This document shows, piece after piece, positions 56,926-64,000 of a stretch of DNA of 64,000 bases (the first letter of the stretch is position 1; the number at the start of each line of letters is the position of its first letter). The stretch comes from Hypoxylon rubiginosum. Its lineage: Eukaryota > Ascomycota > Sordariomycetes > Xylariales > Hypoxylaceae. Under the pieces are notes generated by a model that was not told where the DNA came from, did no database searches, and saw nothing but the letters and a program-made list of their open reading frames with translations. The position numbers and the translations under genes were made by a program. The DNA is taken from NCBI GenBank assembly GCA_902806565.1, contig CADCXA010000049.1:124001-188000 (forward strand). Reading direction: 5' to 3'.

Positions 56926-57894
56926 ATGAAAGGCGTCTACGCAGCCATTGGCGTCCTTTCGACGCTCGTTTACCAAAGTAATGCTAATAAGGACTTCATT
57001 ACACTCACTACTAAAGGTGACGCCTGGATAACGGAAGCCGTTGCCACACTAGTTCTAGGAGACGTCCCTAACCCCATGGGCGGAGACGTTGCCTTGTGGA
57101 GTGCTATCATGATGGATAAGAGGGATTTTCTTCAAGGGGTCACTGAAAACGCTGTTCCAAGGTAAGAGAGATGCCGGCAAATCCATGTAATTATGATCTA
57201 GGAACGTATACTTATAATATCACTGTAGCCCCTACTGTACCAATCTCGGAAGCAACTGGTGTAACTTTGCCTACACCCTCATAGGTACTATATATCAAGC
57301 AGCTTTATGTCGTGACACCTTTTTACTGACGCGAACCCACGATAAGGCTCACGAAGTCCCACAAATGGGGCACCGGTCAGCGCTGCCCCTGGCTCTCGAA
57401 TTAAGACACACTGTACTGAAGAACTGTTCGAAGCATCCTCTGAAGTCAGGACTAAAATTTCGCAGATAAGTTGAATCCAAGCACGAATCTATGGGACCAG
57501 GATCTCTACATCAACGATGTATTAAAGTCTAGCGTCTCTACTAGTATGTTAATATAATCTAAAATGACGACTCAGGGAAACTTACAACCTCTCGGTAGGC
57601 CAGGGACAACATGGAGTCATATTCTACGTCTCTGTTGAGTGTGCAGCTGGCACTTGTTCACCTGCACCAGCACACTGTATGTTCCACCTAACCCCCTTAT
57701 AAACCCAACGGTGAACTCATGTCTCGATAGCTTGGGAGGATATCTCCATCATGCTCAACAAGGCAGATTCGAGCTTCGGCCATAGCGGAGCTTGGCAGTA
57801 CGGAGCAACCGGCGGGCAGATGTCGACGGCGGACAATGGAAAGACTTGGAATTTCACTACGCTTTCTATCCCGGAAACCCCAATTTCGGGGTAG
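56926..57894 (+). CDS. Small secreted cysteine-containing protein, six exons
   Basis: The model is join(56926..57161, 57229..57284, 57347..57412, 57466..57543, 57599..57676, 57731..57894), 225 residues. Each of the five introns (53-67 bases) starts GTA and ends AG, and every junction closes in frame. A signal peptide (MKGVYAAIGVLSTLVYQSNA) is followed by a beta-rich domain. Four cysteines sit in YCTNLGSNWCN and VECAAGTC and may form two disulfides. Other features are LWSAIMM, FLQGV, AAPGSRIKTHY, LWDQDLYIND and HSWEDI. I do not recognise the family. The pattern W..I...LQ.GV...W..FAY plus V.VEC recalls the beta-sandwich of G1 (eqolisin) glutamic peptidases, whose catalytic Gln and Glu lie in similar places; that is a guess. 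Exons 3, 4 and 5 are all multiples of three in phase 1. Confidence 0.82.
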
Positions 57895-58462
57895 TAATGT
57901 GAATAAATAGCACACTTCCTGCTTTGTCACCAAATTGACCAGCCTGGTGTTGTGGCGAGAACGATACCTACCAGGTAGGTAGGAAAACGAGCACACGAGA
58001 ATGAGTAGGTAGAATCAATACAAGTGTCAAATCGTCTCCTAATTTAATTCAATCCCTCGAACTAGAATCGCTGCTCTTAGGTACCTACCTGCTATGCGGT
58101 AAGCCACCCCCCCTTTTCTCGCACCCGTGAGGTAAGCCCCGATTATGTCATATCAAATATGTACTTAGAAGATATATGACCCTATTCGTGATTTATATGC
58201 TCGTATCACATGTAATGAGCCCCTATTCTGTTGTTCAAAGCCGTGCCTAAGATTGATTCAAATACTATTATAATGGAAACAAATGCTTAAGACCATGAGC
58301 TCGAGAGAAATGGACCACTCACCTTGGCTACCAGCTCAAGTTACATCGTCAAGAGTTCAGTTCCAAAGTAGAAACGGATTCAAGTGAAGGTCAGCTTTTA
58401 AGCGTAATTAGATGCGAGAACGAGAGATACAATACAGCGACGAGGCACGACCCTTTGCCTTT
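57895..58462. other. Convergent gap
   Basis: This 3'-3' interval lies between the secreted protein and the sugar transporter. TACCTAGGTA-type words occur at 57966-57984 and 58077-58093. Nothing else is visible. Confidence 0.45.
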
Positions 58463-60267
58463 TTACGTCTCAGTCGAAATGGCGGCAACGTCCACTTGGT
58501 ACCCCTTAAACTGCCTCGCAGGGATCCTCCTTTCGAACAAGATATCCAGCTCTTCATACGTCCTGCCCTTAGTCTCCGGAATGCGAAAGTAGCCCCAAAT
58601 CAGGCAGAGGACACCCAGCCCGCCGTAAAAATACCCTAACTTGCCCTGCATATTCGCCTCGGCGGGGTTGATCATGTATGGAATCGCGACAGTCATGGCG
58701 ATTCCGACAACTGCCTGTGCCGCCGTAGCCACCGCGATCGTCTTGGATCGGACACGTGTCGCCGAACATTCTCCCAGAATGACGAAAGTAATGGGGCCGA
58801 TTGATAAGTCGTATGCTCCGTTCCAGATCAGCATCAGCGCGCTTTCAGCCCAGGCGACGCCCGAGGGTCGGCCCGGGATGGTGTCCAGGATGCCGATTAT
58901 GAACATTAGGATAATGAGAACTAATAGGCCGATGTTGAAGATACGTCGCCTACCGAAGCGAGCAATGAGGAACCACGATATGACCGTACATACCCACCCT
59001 ACAGCTAGAATTCAAGTCACGTTAGTTACAACCTTGGGATAAAAGGTCTGGCTGGTAACTGACCCAAGAAGCCAATGCCCATGTTGAATGCATCCTGTGT
59101 TGGTAATCCTGCCTGTTCGAAGAAGTAGGTCCCGTAGTTTATCAAGTAAATGCCGCTTAGGACCTGCGTCGTGTACACGCCAGTAGAAATTTCGGTCCGT
59201 CGCAAGTTGACACCTTTAATGGTATCCAGGTACGTGCTACCTGCCTCCATCTCGAGCTCCAGTCTATCCGTCTCAGCGATGATGGCCAACGTCGCGTCGA
59301 CGTCAACCTTGGCAGACGACAGCCGGCGCAAGGCATCCCTAGCCTCGTCTGTCCTGCCCTTACGCAAAAGCCACCAAGGCGACTCCGGTATGAAGAAGAT
59401 GCCGGGTACGATAACCGCAACCCAGAACCATTGCAGCGCGAACGGAATGCTATACGCCCAGTGGGTCTCAAGAGTAGAAGTGCCGGCGGTCACCCCGTTT
59501 CCGAGGAGCTGTCCCGTGACGAAGCAGAGATTCGTATAACTCGTCAGATACCCGCGAAGGGCCATCGGGCACACCTCGGAAGCGTAAGTCGGGCCAATGA
59601 CGACGTAGCATCCCAACACGAGACCGCCGAGCAGTTCGCCGACGAGAAGAACCTCGAGCGAGCGCGCGAAGAATTGGATGAAGACAAGGCCCGCCGTCAG
59701 GAGGACGCACCCGAAAAAGGTCCACTTTCGGCCGAACAACTCCAGCGGGTACGCAGAGAACAGTGCACCGACGACCTGTCCAATTGGATTGCCTAGCGAC
59801 AAACCCGTCTGCCAAGCTGCCGGAATGACATACTATGAAGGTTTCTACTGTCAGTTTCTTTGTCTTTTTCATAAAACTAGGTAGTATTAGAAAACCGTAA
59901 TACACACTTCGCCGTCGAGCTCAAACCCGAAATCCTTTTGGAACTGGGGCATCGCGAACATGTTCCCGATGATCTGCGGGTCGAAGGCTAGCATGATGAC
60001 ACCTATCGAGACGAACGCCGACCAGCCCACCGCCTTCGGATACAATTTGGCGGCCTGCCAAAAAGACAGCTCATGCTCGTGCTGGATCGCCTCCGCCAGC
60101 ACGACTTCGGTATCTCCATCGCCGGTCTTAGACGGCGCCTTGTCGTTGCCGATCGCCATTGTTGTCGTTGTGTCGAGATGTGTTACACGAGACGCATCCG
60201 TGGAGTGCGAGCTCTCTCCGGAGGAGGTATTGGCGAAAGTACCGTAGCAGTGGGATCCCGTGTTCAT
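58463..60267 (-). CDS. MFS sugar transporter (maltose/alpha-glucoside permease type)
   Basis: The minus-strand model is exon 1 60267-59908, exon 2 59832-59064 and exon 3 59004-58463, giving 556 residues. I start at the ATG at 60267; the frame runs upstream only to a GTG. Introns 59833-59907 (GTGTGT...ATAG) and 59005-59063 (GTCAGT, CTAAC, CTAG) keep phase. The cytosolic N terminus is followed by twelve predicted membrane segments. Sugar-porter motifs are present: ELFGRKW in loop 2-3, PESPWWLLRKGR in the central loop, ARFGRRR in loop 8-9 and PETKGR at the C-terminal side. The FWQAAKLYPKAVGWS start and the IPAAWQTGLS segment resemble maltose or alpha-glucoside permeases of fungi. The exact sugar is inferred. 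It probably sits in the plasma membrane. Confidence 0.9.
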
Positions 60268-61075
60268 TTTATCTACATTTATCTCGTTTTCCCTTATCAA
60301 TCGATTCACCCTACCCCCTTGTACAACTCAGATTACCGGCTGCAGGGCCTCTGCGAGACATGAGCTACACCAAATTGCGGGCTGCTGTTCGTTATCCGGA
60401 ATGGCCCAAAAGTTGCAGGCTGATCCGGCAGAATGTGTCACCTCATAGGTCGGGGCTGGTCGGGGCTTAGTGTCGGTAACCTATAGCGAAAAAAGGAGGG
60501 GGAAAAAAGGGAACCCTGTCCCACGTTGCAGATCCTTTTTATCTTTCCCCCCAGACCCCTGATTATGGTAGCTACGTTACCGTCAGCTCTGCGTCGCATA
60601 CACCCTCCTTTTACCATTCCCTTTGAAATCGGGGTTGCAACATGTTATTATCATAGGCTTTCCGAAAGCCCTAAAAAGGAGGAGACGTGGGTATGAGTCT
60701 GGAAGCGATCTATATCTACCTTATAACGGCACCAAGTAGGGAGAAAAACAATAGGGGACACGCGCAATTGCTAACCGCAATATCTGTAGCAACCCGGAAG
60801 ACGTTCCCCACACCAAGATGCTTCAATCAATTCCAGAAGCTTACGATCGAATCGTCTTCCCCGTAATATATGCCATAGGCGTGAGTTTCTTCAGTTCTAT
60901 CTCGATGTCGTCATACGATCTAGATACCTAGGAACTATTATGAGTTCTGCCGATAACTCCAAGTTTATGTCTTTCGAGGTCGTTACAGCGATGAGCTAAT
61001 CAGCCACTTCTTTTTTAATGGAATATGAAGCCACCAAATCATTCACATGGCCAACGCCAGAACGACCAAATTTGA

Positions 61076-61671
61076 TATGGCACGGCCTACCAAGCATTAG
61101 CCTGCCAACTCGCAAACGACTCCCTAAAAATCTCGGGCGCTATCGCACGAGTAGCCAGTCGTCTCGACGCAAAAAGCAATGGCCGCCATAAGGAATCGTG
61201 TCGAAAGAAGGGTAGAAAGACCACTTGCGCTATACATGCTGCCATTATCCGTGCTGCTGCCACCTTTCCTCAGCATCTGCTTGCTAAAGCCTATGCTGCT
61301 TTCGTGCCAGTCAATTTGCGATATACATGTGCGATAGGGTCTGTCTTGCAAGGCAATGCCCTTGAGGAGATCACTGGACTTTAGTTTACGGGTGTCCCCT
61401 TATATGCCTAATTAATGGGATCGTCTCCAAAGACAGGGTGACTTTCAGGTTCGATGGCATCGCGAAGGAGCTCGATCGAGCCTATACACGCAACCTGGAC
61501 CACTTTTGGGACCCATGTGATGGCAGCGGTCAAGTATTCAGTTTAATAGATATGTCAGAAGGAATTGTACGACGAGATATGGTTCTATTCATCTCCCCTT
61601 TGCCTAATGGCTTTCCACCCGCTGACCTCAGCAGTCTCGGCAAGGTAGACGCCTATTTGCAGTCAGAGTAG
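61076..61671 (+). pseudogene. Unassigned coding relic
   Basis: Two adjacent open stretches read like protein but are in different frames: 61076-61384 (about 100 codons, no ATG at its head) and about 61381-61671 (77 codons from a GTG at 61438, open further upstream). The first includes HAAIIRAAATFPQHLLAKAY and FVPVNLR. The second includes GIVSKDRVTFRFDGIAKELD and LFISPLPNGFPP. They vaguely recall fungal acyltransferases of the condensation or alcohol acetyltransferase type. I cannot find a start or splice sites that would join them, so I treat this as a degraded gene fragment. Confidence 0.35.
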
Positions 61672-62033
61672 TCCTGTCGATGATATGAATGCGAAAGTCT
61701 CCAATCTCTAGATGGGAACCTACATGCTAACGAGAAATATACAATTCCACTAGGATAGCAAGTACCTTAGAGAGGCATCCCACCACAACTGTTAAGCCGT
61801 GCAGTATTAGCAACGGTAATTCCCCTCACCTCAAAAGAGTATTGGTAGGTACCTAGACAGGTACCTTACATGCGCCATCTCGGTACCTGTGTACAATTTC
61901 ATGTCGTCGTTGCTAGGTCACCGCCCAGCAACTGAGCAGTAATCGGCACCCACCAACAATTGGTTTAAATAACCCATCAACAGCACCTTACGTTAACCTT
62001 CCCTTATGTCTCCCGGCGAGCCAAAGAGGCCAT

Positions 62034-62106
62034 TTGGCTCAATGGGAGAAGCAGAGGGCCAGAAACAACCCACCGGGGTTTTTCGCAGCAGCTTGGGTTC
62101 GAACCC
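62034..62106 (+). other. tRNA-like A-box and B-box pair (possible SINE or tRNA relic)
   Basis: TTTGGCTCAATGGGAGAAG at about 62034-62052 matches an A box (TGGCNNARNGG), and GGGTTCGAACCC at 62095-62106 matches a B box. The spacing suits a tRNA promoter. The flanking bases do not form a good acceptor stem or T stem, so it is not a normal tRNA. A T-rich run follows at about 62207-62228. It may be the head of a tRNA-derived SINE or a decayed tRNA. Confidence 0.35.
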
Positions 62107-63538
62107 GCGGCAGGGCGGCAGCGGTCACTGTTCAGGACAAATGCCTCCGGATTGGAACCTGGGCTGTGAGCTTTTTTGCTAATTCTCAATATTATTTCCT
62201 GGAGACCTTTTTTTTTTCTTTTTCTTTAGATGCCACCTTGTGTCACCTTCAAGAGCAGATTTCCTCGCGCAGTGAGCACCATAGAAATTAGACTGAAAGA
62301 CATCTTCTAACATCTACCTAGCTAACACGCAAGCTTATGGACGAAGATTCCACCAAAGCCACTCGAACCGCCTGTGATGAGCCAGGTTGGTGTACTCCCA
62401 TGGGGTTCTCAAAGCGAGCTATCGGGTAACAGTTTCATGGTTATTCCTCCAAGCTACGTTACTAGGCCTTTAAATTAACCACATTAGCCCTTGGTTTCTA
62501 GCACCAGCCTTCTCACTTCCTAAATAGTTAAGAGTTATAGAACTATTCAGTGTGATATGTAGTTCGTAGACCTATGATGAAGAGGTCTAGAGGTAATAGG
62601 TCGTACCAAGATATCGTAGCTTGTAGTTTTGGAAGGAACATAATATCAAGCTATGAGGACATGCATATTATAGGATGTAATGTATAACCAAGTTAAACGC
62701 ATACAATAAGTATATGAATAGTGTTGGCTGATAGGCATGCAATTGCTCTCTGATTGAGTCGGCTGACGGTATGCGATACAGGCTGCTGGGCGAAGACACA
62801 GACAGGTAAGGGCCTTAAAGGTCGTGATGAGAAAGATGAATTCCAGGTATACTGTAGGTTCATCAGTTAAGAAGTTGTATAGTTTAAGTTAATGGCATAT
62901 TTTGCGCGCCAATATCGTCGCGTTCAGGGGCTCAGGGGCTCAGGGGCTCGGCCACTAGGATATCCAATCCGGCTGAGCTAGACCTTAGAAATATAAAGTT
63001 TAAATATCATCAAATTCGGGTCCTGCCATCTCACAAGAGATATCTAGAAGACTCGCTATATAGTCATGTATTCAGTTTCAATAAATTTAACATGACTACC
63101 TAGGGTTATTTCATCTGTCGGATGCACTAGAAAGCTGCCTATTACATGAGCAGTAAGACTTCCTCATACCAACTCTCATTCCTACCTAAGATGGTAGTTA
63201 AGGGGTTTTGGAGCCAATGCATTCAAACAGTAGGTAATAGAGCTCTCTAAACACATGAGAAATACCATTTGACATTCGCGAACGGAACATGTATTGCATC
63301 GTGGGTTCCATTGCACGATTTCTCCTTGTTAATCAATAGCTAATTCACCTGGAGACGTGCGCCATAGATGGCGATATACACTCGCAATTGCACGACATCA
63401 AATTGGGCGATCCGACTGGTTATTTGGATCATAACAAGATCGAATAGGAAGGTCTCCGCTAGCTCGACTCTTGGGGAGTGGGGAAGGCAGTCGGATCATT
63501 CTTTTACAGCCGAGTATCAAACATGCAAGATGAATGAA

Positions 63539-63546
63539 TATATAAA
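63539..63546 (+). promoter_or_regulatory. TATA box of the right-end gene
   Basis: TATATAAA lies about 90 bases upstream of the ATG at 63635, with a C/T-rich stretch between. The position fits a fungal TATA element. Confidence 0.5.
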
Positions 63547-63634
63547 GGTCGTGAAAAATTCCTATATTATCTTAACTTCTCTATCCACCGCGGTCTTCCT
63601 CCTTCAAAAGTCACAGCCAGCTCTTTTCGCCAAG

Positions 63635-64000
63635 ATGAAAGGCGCCATTCTCAACTCGATGCTAGCCCTGGCCGCCCTCGCATCGGCGGGACCGGTCGGC
63701 GTGCGTCAGGATACGGAGTACGTAGGGCCCGCAAACGGCACGCTGGTGATCGTGGGCGGGAACGCGTCGGACGACCTGATCTACCAGAAGATCATCGACC
63801 TGGCCGGCGGGGTAGACGCGCCCATCGTCACGGTCCCGACCGCCGAGGGGAGCGACACCTACGACGACGACGCGGCGGCGGCGGGCACGTTCCGGAGGCT
63901 TGGCGCCAAGAACGTCACCGTCCTGCACACGTACGACCCGAAGGTCGCCGACACCGAGGAGTTCGCGGCGCCGCTGCGGTCCGCCAAGGGCGTCTTCTTC
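63635..64000 (+). CDS. Secreted cyanophycinase-like (peptidase S51) protein, partial
   Basis: The gene starts at the ATG at 63635 and runs off the window, so only the first 122 residues are seen. A signal peptide (MKGAILNSMLALAALASA) is followed by GTLVIVGGNASDD and later APIVTVPTAEGS. GG-containing strands like these open the class I glutamine-amidotransferase-like fold of S51 peptidases and cyanophycinase relatives. In fungi such secreted relatives exist with unknown substrates. The catalytic Ser would lie to the right of the window. Third positions are very GC-rich from about 63680 on, unlike the AT-rich upstream DNA. Confidence 0.75.
   Translation, partial: MKGAILNSMLALAALASAGPVGVRQDTEYVGPANGTLVIVGGNASDDLIYQKIIDLAGGVDAPIVTVPTAEGSDTYDDDAAAAGTFRRLGAKNVTVLHTYDPKVADTEEFAAPLRSAKGVFF

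Larger units (their letters stand above)
60268..63634. other. Gene-poor gap before the right-end gene
   Basis: The left 300 bases hold the transporter promoter. It contains a decayed coding relic (61076-61671), a TACCTAGGTA-type cluster (61845-61867) and a tRNA-like A/B-box pair (about 62034-62106). The part from 62300 to 63500 is AT-rich and I see nothing in it. Confidence 0.5.

Overview
The window looks like a nuclear contig from a filamentous ascomycete (Pezizomycotina, most likely Sordariomycetes). Genes carry short introns of about 53-160 bases with GTANGT-type donors, CTAAC/CTGAC branch sites and YAG acceptors. Genes lie on both strands with no operons, and the gene set is typically fungal (LTE1, NOP58, VMA6, NACHT-WD40, HET, DUF3533, CorA-like). 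Gaps are sprinkled with palindromic TACCTAGGTA and TACGAAGTAC words. I cannot name the species.

Layout. 1-6762: gene-poor flank with a CAGTC-rich leader in front of LTE1. 6763-20419: a housekeeping block of LTE1 (Ras-type exchange factor), RPS0 (uS2), a mitochondrial uS15 protein, VMA6 (V-ATPase subunit d) and NOP58 (box C/D snoRNP core). 20963-30844: accessory block with a secretory metallo-beta-lactamase-fold enzyme ending in an ER-retrieval-like tetrapeptide, a 1603-residue NACHT-WD40 NLR split over three exons, and a secreted PAF-acetylhydrolase-like esterase. 30845-34889 is a 4-kb gap leading into a MeaB/IDI-4-type bZIP regulator (34890-36699). 39105-45474: a DUF3533/SNG1-like membrane protein, a DAO-family FAD oxidoreductase and a TAP-like peptidase. 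46083-48405: a HET-domain gene that appears broken. 48942-53075: an unknown protein, a decayed 5S rRNA copy and a CorA-like channel protein. 53706-60267: a secreted amidohydrolase, a six-exon small secreted protein and an MFS sugar transporter. 60268-63634: a gap with a decayed coding relic and a tRNA-like A/B-box pair. 63635 to the end: the start of a secreted cyanophycinase-like (S51) protein.

Spliced models were built by eye, using splice signals and reading-frame phase. All the multi-exon genes close in frame except the HET gene. Three pieces would be missed by looking only at long open frames: the six-exon secreted protein at 56926-57894, a 59-base exon inside the CorA-like gene, and the 5S relic on the minus strand at 50037-50166.

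The left block is ribosome biogenesis, translation and vacuolar function. The right two thirds mixes self/non-self recognition (NLR, HET) with secreted hydrolases and transporters, as expected of an accessory chromosomal segment. I see no biosynthetic gene cluster backbone, CRISPR array or intact transposon.
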